NCBI GenBank assembly: GCA_965198655.1 | Contig: OZ240668.1 | Coordinates: forward strand, 3,162,001-3,226,000 | Origin: Lichenicola sp965198655 | Lineage (GTDB): Bacteria; Pseudomonadota; Alphaproteobacteria; Acetobacterales; Acetobacteraceae | DNA length: 64,000 bases | Direction: 5' to 3' | In this document: in pieces, positions 1 through 8,779 of the stretch | How the letters are laid out: every line of letters begins with the position of its first letter | How positions within the stretch are numbered: the first letter of the stretch is position 1 | Program-made: the position numbers and the translations under genes | Notes under the pieces: model-generated | Database searches by the model: none | What the model was told of the DNA's origin: nothing | Seen by the model: the letters and a program-made list of their open reading frames with translations, nothing else

Positions 1-65
1 ACGACGCTGCCTTCGTGACCGGTCAGGCGCTCGTCGTTGATGGCGGCCTCTACAAGATCTCCTGA
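1..65 (+). CDS. Short-chain dehydrogenase/reductase, C-terminal end only
   Basis: Only the last 20 codons lie in the window, in the frame starting at base 3, with TGA at 63-65. They include VTGQALVVDGG, the usual C-terminal signature of classical SDR oxidoreductases (FabG-like NAD(P)-dependent alcohol or keto reductases). The gene enters from the left and stops 16 bases before the aldehyde dehydrogenase start, so the two are probably co-transcribed and may act one after the other on an alcohol or aldehyde. The substrate cannot be told from this fragment. Confidence 0.75.
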   Translation, partial: DAAFVTGQALVVDGGLYKIS

Positions 66-81
66 CACCGAAGGATCATCC

Positions 82-1587
82 ATGGACACGATCACGACGG
101 ACAATGGGTCCGCCCGCCCGATACACCAGGAAGTCTATGGCCACTTTATCGGCGGCGAGTGGATCGAGAGCACGTCGGGCAGACGGATCGCCCTCCTCAA
201 CCCGGCGACCGGCGCGCAACTCGCGGAGATCCAGGCCGGCAACGCGACGGATGCCAAGCGTGCCGTCGACGCAGCGTACGGCGCCTACCCGACATGGTCG
301 AGAACCAGCCCCGGGGAACGCCAGGGCATCCTCAACGAGATCGGCAGGCGGCTGAAGGCGCGGATCAACGACTACGCGATGCTGGAGACGATCAACAACG
401 GCAAGCCGATCAACGAGTCGATCTACTTCGACATGCCGATCGCGTTTGACCAGTTCATGTTGTTCTCGGGCACGCCTTGGTCGATCGAGGGAACCACCGC
501 GAGCCATCCCGGCCGGATCGGCATCGTCCACCGCGAGCCGCTCGGCGTCGTCGCGCAGATCATCCCCTGGAACGTTCCCATGGTGATGATGGCAGCGAAG
601 CTGGCGCCGGCACTTGCTGCCGGCAACACGGTGGTGCTTAAGCCGTCGGAAATCGTCTGCCTGTCGGTGCTCGAGTTCTTCCGCGAGATGGTGGATCTGC
701 TTCCTCCCGGCGTCATCAACCTCCTGACCGGATACGGACAGGATGTCGGAGAGCCGCTGGTCACCGACAGCCGTGTCCGCAAGGTCGCCTTCACCGGATC
801 GCGCGAGACGGCTCGCAAGCTCATTCAATATGCCTCCGTGAACATCATTCCGCAGACGATGGAGCTGGGTGGCAAGTCCGCCGTCATCGTTTGCGAGGAT
901 GCCGATATCGAAGCGGCCGCTGAGGGTGCCGCGATGTCGGTCGTTCTCAACAAGGGCGAGGTGTGCCTGTCCGGCTCACGGACGTTCGTGCATGACAAGG
1001 TCTATGACCGCTTCCTCGATCGTTTTTCAACGATACTCGACGGCATCCGCATTGGTGACCCGACCAGCCCACAGACCCAGCTTGGTGCACAGGCGTCTTA
1101 CGCCCAGTTCAAGAAAATCCTCGGCTACCTCGAGCTCGGGGCACGTGAAGGCGCCCGAACGCTGCGCGGTGGTCATCGTGCCACCGGTGGTGCCCTCGAT
1201 GCCGGCTATTTCATCCAGCCGACGATCTTCGTCGATGTGGACGACAGCATGCGCATCGCGCGCGAGGAGATCTTCGGGCCGGTCGCGAGTGTCATGCGCT
1301 GGTCGGACGAAGAGGATGTCATGCGGCGTGCGAATGACTCTGACTACGGGCTTGCAGGCGGGATCTGGACGCGCGACCTCGTGCGGGCGCATCGGATGTC
1401 ACAGGCGATGGAAACCGGAACGGTCTGGATCAACGGTTACTACAACGTCATGACCGGGCAGCCGTTCGGTGGCTACAAGCAGAGCGGCTTCGGAAGGGAA
1501 TTCGCCCATGAGGTGCTCGAGCACTACACGCATACCAAGAGCGTCATCATCAACATGAACGAGGGTCCAATGGGCGTTTTCCAGTAG
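82..1587 (+). CDS. NAD(P)-dependent aldehyde dehydrogenase
   Basis: This 501-residue cytosolic ALDH-superfamily enzyme oxidises an aldehyde to the acid. The motif MELGGKS carries the general-base Glu at about residue 261. The catalytic Cys is at about residue 295 in GEVCLSG. The nucleotide-fold segment VVLKPSE and the C-terminal PFGGYKQSG are also present. Length is normal for the family. The ATG at 82 is chosen because AAGGA lies just upstream; an earlier in-frame start would overlap the SDR gene. It follows the SDR tail closely, so an alcohol-to-aldehyde-to-acid pair is plausible. Substrate unknown; family assignment is firm. Confidence 0.95.
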   Translation: MDTITTDNGSARPIHQEVYGHFIGGEWIESTSGRRIALLNPATGAQLAEIQAGNATDAKRAVDAAYGAYPTWSRTSPGERQGILNEIGRRLKARINDYAMLETINNGKPINESIYFDMPIAFDQFMLFSGTPWSIEGTTASHPGRIGIVHREPLGVVAQIIPWNVPMVMMAAKLAPALAAGNTVVLKPSEIVCLSVLEFFREMVDLLPPGVINLLTGYGQDVGEPLVTDSRVRKVAFTGSRETARKLIQYASVNIIPQTMELGGKSAVIVCEDADIEAAAEGAAMSVVLNKGEVCLSGSRTFVHDKVYDRFLDRFSTILDGIRIGDPTSPQTQLGAQASYAQFKKILGYLELGAREGARTLRGGHRATGGALDAGYFIQPTIFVDVDDSMRIAREEIFGPVASVMRWSDEEDVMRRANDSDYGLAGGIWTRDLVRAHRMSQAMETGTVWINGYYNVMTGQPFGGYKQSGFGREFAHEVLEHYTHTKSVIINMNEGPMGVFQ

Positions 1588-1713
1588 GCGGGCAAAGGCC
1601 AAGTTCAGCGTATATCAACTCATCGAATCGCCCTTCTCGAGGATCTGATCGGTTCGATGGCTTTAATCTGCCGGCCGTCCGGTTCCAGGCGTGGAACCCT
1701 GTCGGGCCGCTAG

Positions 1714-1980
1714 ACCGGCCCAGACCTTCTGAATGACGCCATCGAAGCGCAATTCGGATCAAGTAGCGTCCGGTTGTATGCAGACGCGCTGTCTCACAAC
1801 CCTGCTGCACTGCAATCGCTCGTTTCGGATGGAAATTTCCTCTTCGGCACGGACGATCCGTCCGTCCCGCTGGATAAAGGCGTGTCCCCGGTTCAGTCGA
1901 TCGGCCCGACCAAAGCGGTCGAGCTCCAGATTGGGCGCGCCGCTGCCGGGACGTGGGCCTCACGTGGCTGCGGCTCATGA
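1714..1980 (+). pseudogene. Relic of a PF04909 amidohydrolase C-terminus
   Basis: In the 467-bp stretch after the aldehyde dehydrogenase, one frame reads like the end of an ACMSD-type amidohydrolase. LYADALSHNPAALQSL resembles the family's segment before the last metal ligand. FLFGTDDPSVPLDKG resembles the GTDYPF motif that carries the catalytic Asp, with the aromatic residues lost. There is no credible start, and an in-frame stop lies at 1711-1713. I read this as a decayed fragment, related to the intact enzymes at 2056-3105 and 36446-37480. The call rests on motif resemblance only, so confidence is modest. Confidence 0.4.
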
Positions 1981-2055
1981 GACTGGAATGCTCCCCTGTG
2001 CAACCGGTCATGCCGAGGCCGCTCGTTTGGTGAACGGCCTCGGCACCGACCGCAG

Positions 2056-3105
2056 CTATAGGCGGGACATGAGCGCCTCGGCGTTGCCGTGCGCGATCTT
2101 CTCCTTGTCGGCCTGATCGATCGACAGGTTCTCAAGGAACGCTCGCGCCCCGGTGTGGCTCAGAAACGGGTAATCAACCGAGTAGATGATGCGCTCGGCA
2201 CCCAGCACGGCATTGATGAAGTTGAAATGGGGCAGGTTCAGCATCCCGCTCGGCGTCACGAAGATATGCGCCTTGTAGGTGTCGCTGATCGTCCTCGAGA
2301 GGCCGCTCACCTCGGGTGGTATCATGTCGTCCATGCGCTGGAGATAGAATGGCACCATCTCGCCCCAGTGGCCGCTGATAACCTGCAGGTTTGGGAACTT
2401 GTCGAACAGGCCTGCTAGCATCATGCGGATGACGTGGATACCCGCCTCGTTGTGCCAGCCCCAGCCGAACACCGACAGTCTGGCGCTGACGGCGGTTGCC
2501 AGGCCCGCGTAGTAGACTGACTGGACTTGCGGCATCGGGGTGCCGGGATGAACGTAGATCGGCACCTTCAGCGCGTCGAGCTTGGCGAGTACCGGCAAAT
2601 AGATGGGATCGTCGAGGAAGCTGTCGCCGGGATTTCCGATCAGCAGAGTGCCGACCAACCCGAGCTCGTTGACGGCGCGGTCAAGCTCGTCGACGGCTTC
2701 CTTCGGATGCTGCCAGGGCAAAGTGCAGAAGCCACCGAAGCGAGTGGGATTGGCCCGGACTGCCGCGGCGAGCCGGTCGTTTGCGGCCCGGGCGAGGCCG
2801 ACGGCCTCGCCGGAGGGCGCGAGTTGTAGCGCGTTGCTGTAGGACAGGATCTGCATGTCGATGCCGTAGCGGTCCATCTCCGCGATCCGCGCGGCGCCGC
2901 TGTCACGTGTCAGCTCGGCCGCGGTCCTGAAGCGAGGATAGGGTCGATCGCCGTGAAAGGACGCTGGCGGATCCTCAAAGTCGGTACCCCCGTCGTGAAT
3001 GTAACCCCAGTCCTTCACGTAACCCGCTCGTTCGGCCAGCGCTGACATGGTCGCCCGCCCGATGTTGGGATCAGTGATGTGCTCCTCGACGCAGATGATC
3101 TTCAT
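2056..3105 (-). CDS. Amidohydrolase family 2 (PF04909), probable decarboxylase
   Basis: This 349-residue metal-dependent TIM-barrel enzyme belongs to the family that includes ACMSD and gamma-resorcylate decarboxylase. Visible metal-site motifs are E7-x-H9 at the N-terminus (VEEH), YVHPG, SGHWGE and a final SVDYPF with the catalytic Asp. ATG at 3105 is preferred because GGAGAGGA sits eight bases upstream; a longer start adds ten unlikely residues. It is a close paralog of the protein at 36446-37480, with the same N-terminus MKIICVEEH and the same C-terminal layout. The likely reaction is non-oxidative decarboxylation or hydrolysis of an aromatic-derived acid. The substrate is not identifiable. 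Confidence 0.93.
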   Translation of the reverse strand: MKIICVEEHITDPNIGRATMSALAERAGYVKDWGYIHDGGTDFEDPPASFHGDRPYPRFRTAAELTRDSGAARIAEMDRYGIDMQILSYSNALQLAPSGEAVGLARAANDRLAAAVRANPTRFGGFCTLPWQHPKEAVDELDRAVNELGLVGTLLIGNPGDSFLDDPIYLPVLAKLDALKVPIYVHPGTPMPQVQSVYYAGLATAVSARLSVFGWGWHNEAGIHVIRMMLAGLFDKFPNLQVISGHWGEMVPFYLQRMDDMIPPEVSGLSRTISDTYKAHIFVTPSGMLNLPHFNFINAVLGAERIIYSVDYPFLSHTGARAFLENLSIDQADKEKIAHGNAEALMSRL

Positions 3106-3169
3106 TTCGTCCTCTCCATTCTGCAGTTTGACCATAACGCCAAAGCCGGGTTGGCGCTATGCGCGACCC

Positions 3170-3500
3170 TCAACCGATATCGCCAAAACCCTTGATGCTG
3201 GTTCCGAGCATGCGGCTGATCGGCATCACGACCAGGACGCTGAACTCGAAACTGCTCCGCAGCCGATGTCTCTGAGCCGCGTCATGATAGTCGTCCGGGC
3301 TGATGAACGCTCGCATGTTCGACTGGAACGTCAGCCAGGGTGTCGTCTGGATAGCCCGACCAGCTCGAACGCGAAGCCGTCCCGTTGCCGGTTCAGCTTC
3401 TTGCCGGCGAGACAATCTGCAGCTTAGTTTCGAAGTTCGTGTCGAACTGGCTCACCCGCTGAAAGTGCAACTGGAAGCCGAGGGCACCGGAGGGATGTCC
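3170..3500 (-). pseudogene. Relic of an OprB-type porin C-terminus
   Basis: Read on the minus strand, three frames in succession give fragments that align with the end of OprB porins. They are FQRVSQFDTNFETKLQ, then LNRQRDGFAFELVG, then TPWLTFQSNMRAFISPDDY followed by SVLVVMPISRMLGTS and a stop at 3172-3170. The intact porin at 18485-19957 has matching segments in the same order (VEANFETDV, SRDAFLFEGS, FEHPDDYDV, ALVRVPLGPALGTSS). At least two frameshifts separate the pieces, so it cannot be translated. It lies upstream of the amidohydrolase start at 3105, on the same strand. Confidence 0.65.
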
Positions 3501-3530
3501 TGGGACTAATCTAGTCAAGCGAGCTCGGGA

Positions 3531-3740
3531 TCAGCGAGTGGGAGCGCGGAAAATAACGTTGTAATTGCGCATGGCCATTGGGTTGCGGACCATCTTGACG
3601 GCGATCACCTAGCGGGCCTGGACCATTCAATCCCACCAGTCTAGACGTCTGCGAGTTCGACGGTGACGAGGTAGTCGCTCTCCGACGCCGATCGGAACTC
3701 GGCGCAGAAGCGAACTGTCACGCCGAGCACGGTTATGGCA
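3531..3740 (-). pseudogene. Relic of an FAD-dependent aromatic monooxygenase
   Basis: The minus strand reads GVTVRFCAEFRSASESDYLV and, after a frame change, VKMVRNPMAMRNYNVIFRAP. The intact monooxygenase at 16472-18142 has VTVQL...SRYLIGADGARS and, further on, LKNYSIIFRAAD. The spacing between the two segments is about 160-170 bases in both, which supports common descent. Stops and a frameshift make the copy dead. Together with the porin relic just downstream it repeats the order monooxygenase-porin seen at 16472-19957. The interval 3741-4057 shows no convincing gene. Confidence 0.5.
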
Positions 3741-4057
3741 TGCTGTCTCATTGTCTCAGCACGTCATCGACGATGTCCTGCGAAGTCCATTTGGCCTCGG
3801 CCGAGCGGGTCATGTCGAGATCGTTCCTCAAGCTTGCCGATCGTTTTTGACCGGCAGGTCATGCTTGCGCATTTTGCGCTGAGCCTACAGGAATTGCGCG
3901 TTGTGCCGGAAGATGGTGAGTTCGCGTCGGCGATACCATCAAGCCATCTCTGCGGTCCGGTCGCTGTTGCGGTATGGTCGGGCCATGTGACACGCGGCAC
4001 AAGAACTTTGGATCAAAACCGTCCGGCATCAAGTCGGGCGCCACGGGGAGCCCTGAG

Positions 4058-6403
4058 ATGCTGGAGTCGGATAGGGAGCGGCAGGTGGACGTCCTCGCCT
4101 CGCTTGAAGCGATCGAGACCCGGCTTCGCTGGCTTTCCGCCTGGACTATCCACAATGCCAACCATCTTCGTGACAGTCGCGACGGCCTGAAGGTCGGCGG
4201 CCACCAAGCGTCCTGCGCGTCGATGACGGCGATCATGGCTGCCCTCTACTTCCATGTGCTGCGGCCGCAGGACCGGATCGCGGTGAAGCCGCATGCCGGG
4301 CCGGTGCTGCATGCGATCCACTACCTGCTCGGCCAGCAGGACCGCGAGCGGCTGCAGCGGTTCCGCGCACTAGATGGCGCGCAGAGCTATCCGTCGCGCA
4401 CCAAGGACAAGATCCCGGTCGACTTCTCCACGGGTTCGGTCGGCCTCGGCGTCGCCGTCACCGCCTTCGCCAGCCTGGTGCAGGACTACCTGGTCGCGCA
4501 CGGGCAGCTCTCCGAGGTCGAAACCGGCCGGATGGTGGCGCTCCTCGGCGATGCCGAACTCGACGAGGGCAACATCTACGAGGCCCTGATCGAGTGCTAC
4601 AAGCACGACGTCCGGAACTGCTGGTGGATCGTCGACTACAACCGGCAGTCGCTCGACGCGACCTCGGCCGACCGGATGTTCAGCCGGTTCGACGACATCT
4701 TCCGCACCTGCGGCTGGCGCGTGCTGACGTTGAAATACGGCAAGCTGCAGCTCGAGGCGTTCGCAAGGCCTGGCGGGCGGGCTCTACAGGCCTGGATCGA
4801 CAACTGCCCGAACGCCGACTTCGCAGCCCTCACCTACTCCGGCGGCGCCGCCTGGCGCGCACGGCTGCTCGCCGACGTCGGCGCGGAGGGGGAGTTCGGC
4901 GCCTTGATCGCGTCCTACGACGACGAGGCGCTGGCAAGCCTGATGACCGGCCTCGCCGGCCACTGCATGCAGACGCTGCTCGAAGCCTTCGAGGATGCCG
5001 GGGACCCGACGCCCACCCTGTTCATCGTCTACACGATCAAGGGCTACGGGCTGCCCTTCGCCGGGCACAAGGACAACCATGCGGGCCTGATGAACCCCGC
5101 GCAGGTCGAGACGCTGCGTTCGGCGCTCAACATCCCGGCCGGCTCCGAGTGGGACCAGTATGCCGGGCTGGGCGACGATGCGGCCGCTCGCCTGCGCGCC
5201 TTCGTCGACTCCTCGCCGCTGGCGGCAGGGCGAACCGCCGGACCCGTCGCCGCCGTGCCGGTTCCGGCAAGGCTCGCGGTGCCCGAGGGGCGGGAACAGT
5301 CCACGCAGGCGGCGTTCGGCCGCATCCTGCTCGACATCTCGAAATCGGGCGGATCGCTCGCCGACCACATCGTCACGACCTCGCCCGACGTCACGGTCTC
5401 GACGAACCTCGGCGCCTGGGTGAACCAGCGCGGGCTGTTCCGGCGGCAGGAACTCCGCGACGTGTTCCACGCCGCCAAGATCCCGTCGGCGCAACGCTGG
5501 TCGGCACACCAGGCGGGGCAGCACATCGAGCTGGGCATCGCCGAGCACAACCTGTTCCTGCTGCTGGCAGCGCTCGGATTATCCGGACCCACCTTCGGGA
5601 CGCGGCTGCTGCCCATCGGGACGGTCTACGACCCGTTCATCGCGCGCGGCCTCGATGCGCTGAACTATGGCTGCTACCAGGACAGCCGCTTCCTCCTGGT
5701 CGCGACGCCGTCCGGCCTAACCCTTGGCCCGGAGGGTGGCGCGCATCAGTCGATCAACTCGCCGCTGATCGGCATCGGTCAGCCCGGCCTGACCTATTTC
5801 GAGCCGGCCTACGTCGACGAGCTCGCTCTGGTCATGCGCTGGGCGTTCGAGCACATGCAGGCCGCCGACGGCGGCTCCGTCTACCTGCGTCTGACCACGC
5901 GCGTGCTCGCCCAGCCGGATCGTCCCGACGGGGACTGGGAGGCGGACGCGCTGAAGGGCGGTTACTGGTTGAGGCCGCCCGGCGCCGATGCCGAGGCCGC
6001 CATCGTCTACACCGGTGCGATCGCGCCCGAGGCGTTTGCCGCCTGGGAGGAGCTGAGCCGCGATCTTCCCGGTCTCGGCCTGCTGGCGGTGACGTCGCCG
6101 GACCTGCTGCATCGCGGCTGGAGCGCGCGGCGGGCGCGGCGCTGGCAGGCGGGGTCCGATCCCGGACGAAGCCATGTCGAGACGCTGCTGGGCAGGCTGG
6201 CGCCCGGTGCCGGGCTCGTCACCGTCATCGACGGATCGCCCTTGACGCTTTCTTGGCTAGGCGCGGTGCGCGGGGACCGGGTCAGTCCGCTCGGCATCGA
6301 CCGCTTCGGTCAGACCGGCGACCTGCCGGACCTTTACCGAACCTACCGGCTCGACATCGATGCGATCATCGATGCCTGCGCCGACCTGTTCGTGGAGAAC
6401 TGA
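4058..6403 (+). CDS. AceE-type (single-chain) 2-oxoacid dehydrogenase E1 / transketolase-like
   Basis: This 781-residue thiamine-diphosphate enzyme resembles the homodimeric pyruvate dehydrogenase E1 (AceE) more than the alpha2beta2 E1 usual in alphaproteobacteria. An N-terminal TPP-binding domain contains HNANHLRDSRDGLKVGGHQ and the cofactor motif GDAELDEGNIYEALI from about residue 164. A transketolase-like middle domain contains HIELGIAEHNLFLL, followed by a C-terminal domain. AceE is usually near 890 residues, so this one is about 100 shorter. ATG at 4058 follows GGGAG. The stop is two bases before the E2 start at 6406, so the two form an operon. Which 2-oxoacid it decarboxylates is unknown; pyruvate is the default guess. 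Confidence 0.92.
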   Translation: MLESDRERQVDVLASLEAIETRLRWLSAWTIHNANHLRDSRDGLKVGGHQASCASMTAIMAALYFHVLRPQDRIAVKPHAGPVLHAIHYLLGQQDRERLQRFRALDGAQSYPSRTKDKIPVDFSTGSVGLGVAVTAFASLVQDYLVAHGQLSEVETGRMVALLGDAELDEGNIYEALIECYKHDVRNCWWIVDYNRQSLDATSADRMFSRFDDIFRTCGWRVLTLKYGKLQLEAFARPGGRALQAWIDNCPNADFAALTYSGGAAWRARLLADVGAEGEFGALIASYDDEALASLMTGLAGHCMQTLLEAFEDAGDPTPTLFIVYTIKGYGLPFAGHKDNHAGLMNPAQVETLRSALNIPAGSEWDQYAGLGDDAAARLRAFVDSSPLAAGRTAGPVAAVPVPARLAVPEGREQSTQAAFGRILLDISKSGGSLADHIVTTSPDVTVSTNLGAWVNQRGLFRRQELRDVFHAAKIPSAQRWSAHQAGQHIELGIAEHNLFLLLAALGLSGPTFGTRLLPIGTVYDPFIARGLDALNYGCYQDSRFLLVATPSGLTLGPEGGAHQSINSPLIGIGQPGLTYFEPAYVDELALVMRWAFEHMQAADGGSVYLRLTTRVLAQPDRPDGDWEADALKGGYWLRPPGADAEAAIVYTGAIAPEAFAAWEELSRDLPGLGLLAVTSPDLLHRGWSARRARRWQAGSDPGRSHVETLLGRLAPGAGLVTVIDGSPLTLSWLGAVRGDRVSPLGIDRFGQTGDLPDLYRTYRLDIDAIIDACADLFVEN

Positions 6404-6405
6404 CG

Positions 6406-7722
6406 GTGGCGTTCGAGATCATGATGCCGGCCCTGTCTCCGACGATGGAGAAGGGCACGCTCGTGCGATGGCTGGTACGCGAGGGCGAGCCGGTCAGCAC
6501 CGGCGACCTGCTGGCCGAGATCGAGACCGACAAGGCGTCGATGGAGTTCGAGGCGGCCACCGACGGCGTGCTCAGCCGGATCCTCGTCGGCGACGGCGCG
6601 GAGGACGTGCCGGTCGGCACGGTCATCGGGCTGATCGGCGACGTGCAGGATGACGCGGCTGCGCAGGACGGCCAAGCCTCGCAGGATGGCCCAGCCCCAC
6701 AGGACGGTGTTGTGGCCGCCATGGGAGAGCGGACGGCCGAGATCTCCGGTCCGAGCGAGGCAGCACTCCCCGCGGCTCCGTCGGAGAACCCGTTACCCCC
6801 GGAACGGATGATCACCCAGGGTGGGGTCCTGGCCAGCCCGCTCGCCGGGCGAATCGCGGCACAACGGTCGATCGACCTGAAGCGTATTCGCGGTTCGGGT
6901 CCCTCGGGACGGATCATGAAGACCGATCTTGGGCTGGCCACGACGCGCGCGGCGCTGGTGCCGGCCCCGAACGCGGAACCTGTCCCGCCGGACGCCGTCC
7001 AGACGGTGCCGGTTCCGGTCCCGACCCTGGCGGCCGCCATCCCGCACGAGATCGTCAAGCTGTCTGGGATGCGCAGGACGATCGCCCGCCGGCTTACCGA
7101 GGCCAAGCAGACGATCCCGCACTTCTACCTTTCGGTAGATGTCCGGCTCGACGAGTTGCTGGCGCTCCGCCGTGAGCTGAACGCGCTGGAGGCAAGTCCC
7201 AAGCTCTCGGTCAATGACTTCCTGGTCAAGGCATTGGCGTTGTCGCTCGTGGCGACGCCGGATGCGAACGTCCAGTTCACCGGTGACACGCTGCTTCGCT
7301 TCAAGCGAGCGGACATCTCGGTTGCGGTGGCGATTCCCGGCGGCTTGGTCACGCCGGTGATCGTTGATGCGGGGGGCAAATGCATGTCGCAGATCGCAAC
7401 CGAGTTCCGGGCGCTGGCAGAGCGTGCCAGGGCTGGCAAGCTGGCGCCGGAGGACTATCAGGGTGGTGTGGCCTCGCTGTCGAACCTCGGCATGTACGGG
7501 ATGGACTCGATCATCCCGGTCCTGAGTCCGCCGCAGGCCGTGATCGTCGGGGTAGGCGCCGGCGAGGAGCGGCCCCATGCGGTCAACGGCGCGCTGGGGC
7601 TCGCGACCGTCATGAACGCGACCGGCAGCTTTGATCATCGTGCGATAGATGGTGCAGTCGGAGCCGAGATGATGCGGAGCTTCAAGGGCCTGCTCGAGAA
7701 CCCGTTGCTCCTGCTTGTCTGA
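6406..7722 (+). CDS. 2-oxoacid dehydrogenase E2 (dihydrolipoyl acyltransferase)
   Basis: This 438-residue protein has three parts in order. The first is one lipoyl domain (about 1-80) with the lipoylated Lys43 in ETDKASME. The second is a peripheral-subunit-binding domain around ASPLAGRIAAQRSIDLKRI, set in Pro/Ala-rich linkers. The third is a C-terminal catalytic domain with DHRAIDG near residues 410-416. It transfers the acyl group made by E1 to CoA. The GTG start has GGAG upstream inside the end of the E1 gene. The opening PALSPTMEKG is typical of alphaproteobacterial PdhC, although its partner E1 is AceE-like. No E3 (lipoamide dehydrogenase) gene is nearby, so E3 must be shared with another complex. 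Confidence 0.95.
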   Translation: MAFEIMMPALSPTMEKGTLVRWLVREGEPVSTGDLLAEIETDKASMEFEAATDGVLSRILVGDGAEDVPVGTVIGLIGDVQDDAAAQDGQASQDGPAPQDGVVAAMGERTAEISGPSEAALPAAPSENPLPPERMITQGGVLASPLAGRIAAQRSIDLKRIRGSGPSGRIMKTDLGLATTRAALVPAPNAEPVPPDAVQTVPVPVPTLAAAIPHEIVKLSGMRRTIARRLTEAKQTIPHFYLSVDVRLDELLALRRELNALEASPKLSVNDFLVKALALSLVATPDANVQFTGDTLLRFKRADISVAVAIPGGLVTPVIVDAGGKCMSQIATEFRALAERARAGKLAPEDYQGGVASLSNLGMYGMDSIIPVLSPPQAVIVGVGAGEERPHAVNGALGLATVMNATGSFDHRAIDGAVGAEMMRSFKGLLENPLLLLV

Positions 7723-8175
7723 TCGGGGAGCGAGAGGCCTGCCCGCTGATCCTGCCCGCGCCGCGAAACGACGTCTGGTGCACCCGATCCGATCGTCGAC
7801 GGCGTCATGTCCTGGCGGCGCCAGGCCGGAGGCGGGCCCGGACGGCGTACGGCAATGAAGAGGTCAGCCAGAGGCCGAGTCTATAGATCAATCTGTATTC
7901 CGGGCCTGCCAGTCTGCGGGCCTGCCCGTCTGCCCACGTCGCCAGGTGCCCTCCAACATGTCGGTTGCGTCCCCGCCCGAACATGCCGAGGATAGGGCTA
8001 GTCATGTGACACGTAGGCCTCTGTTCAGGCCACGGCGCACCCGGCGAGGTCAGGGCGATGCCAGCAAGCTATCTCTAGCGAAGGAAAAGCATCTTTACGA
8101 GGTCCTTGAGATTCTACAATAACCAAGTAATTACGGACGCCAGTCCCTGAACAGGCGTAACTGGAGGAAACAACA
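7723..8175 (+). other. Intergenic stretch without a gene
   Basis: No frame on either strand gives a recognisable protein. The last 130 bases are less GC-rich and probably hold the promoter for the VOC gene at 8176. Confidence 0.5.
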
Positions 8176-8769
8176 ATGGCTGTTCTTAAACCCAGGCTCC
8201 ACCACGTCACGCTGAAGACGACGCGGCTTCAGGAGATGATCGATTGGTATAGGACGCTGATCGGCGGCGAGGTGACGTATATGGATCCTCGCAACGCTTG
8301 GATGACCAATGACGACGCGAACCATCGGATCGCGTTTCTTGTTGCCCCCGGGCTGAGCGATGACGCGGCCAAGACCTCTCACAACGGCATGCATCACAGC
8401 GCGTTCGAATACGACAGCTTCGACGACCTCATGACGTCCTATAAGCGTCTGAAGGATGAGGGGCTGGAGCCTGCCTTCAGCCTCGAACATGGCCTGACCA
8501 CGTCGCTGTACTATCGTGACCCGGAGGGAAATTTCGTCGAGCTGCAGAGCGACGCGTTCGGCGACTGGGCTTTGTCGACGGAATTCATGCGGACCTCGCC
8601 GAGCTTCGCCTCGAACCCGATCGGCTATTTCTTCGATGCCGAGCGCGTGTATCAGGCGCATCTCGCCGGAGCCGAGTTCTCGGTCCTGCAAGCGGCGATC
8701 CGTAGGGAAGAGTATCTTCCTGCGAAGATCCCCGAGATTGGCCTCCCGATACTAGAATCCATCGCTTAG
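8176..8769 (+). CDS. VOC-superfamily (glyoxalase/extradiol dioxygenase fold) protein
   Basis: This 197-residue protein has one clear vicinal-oxygen-chelate module. It starts LHHVTLKTTRLQEMIDWY, has a central NGMHHSAFEYDSFDDL and closes with YYRDPEGNFVELQSD, so the expected His, His and Glu metal ligands are visible. The C-terminal 60 residues are extra. It is the first gene of a run on the plus strand (VOC, SnoaL-like, alpha/beta hydrolase, LysR) and has a strong GGAGG site before ATG. In such clusters VOC proteins act as ring-cleavage dioxygenases or isomerases. This one is small for a type I extradiol dioxygenase, so the exact reaction is open. Confidence 0.9.
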   Translation: MAVLKPRLHHVTLKTTRLQEMIDWYRTLIGGEVTYMDPRNAWMTNDDANHRIAFLVAPGLSDDAAKTSHNGMHHSAFEYDSFDDLMTSYKRLKDEGLEPAFSLEHGLTTSLYYRDPEGNFVELQSDAFGDWALSTEFMRTSPSFASNPIGYFFDAERVYQAHLAGAEFSVLQAAIRREEYLPAKIPEIGLPILESIA

Positions 8770-8779
8770 GCTCCTGGTC

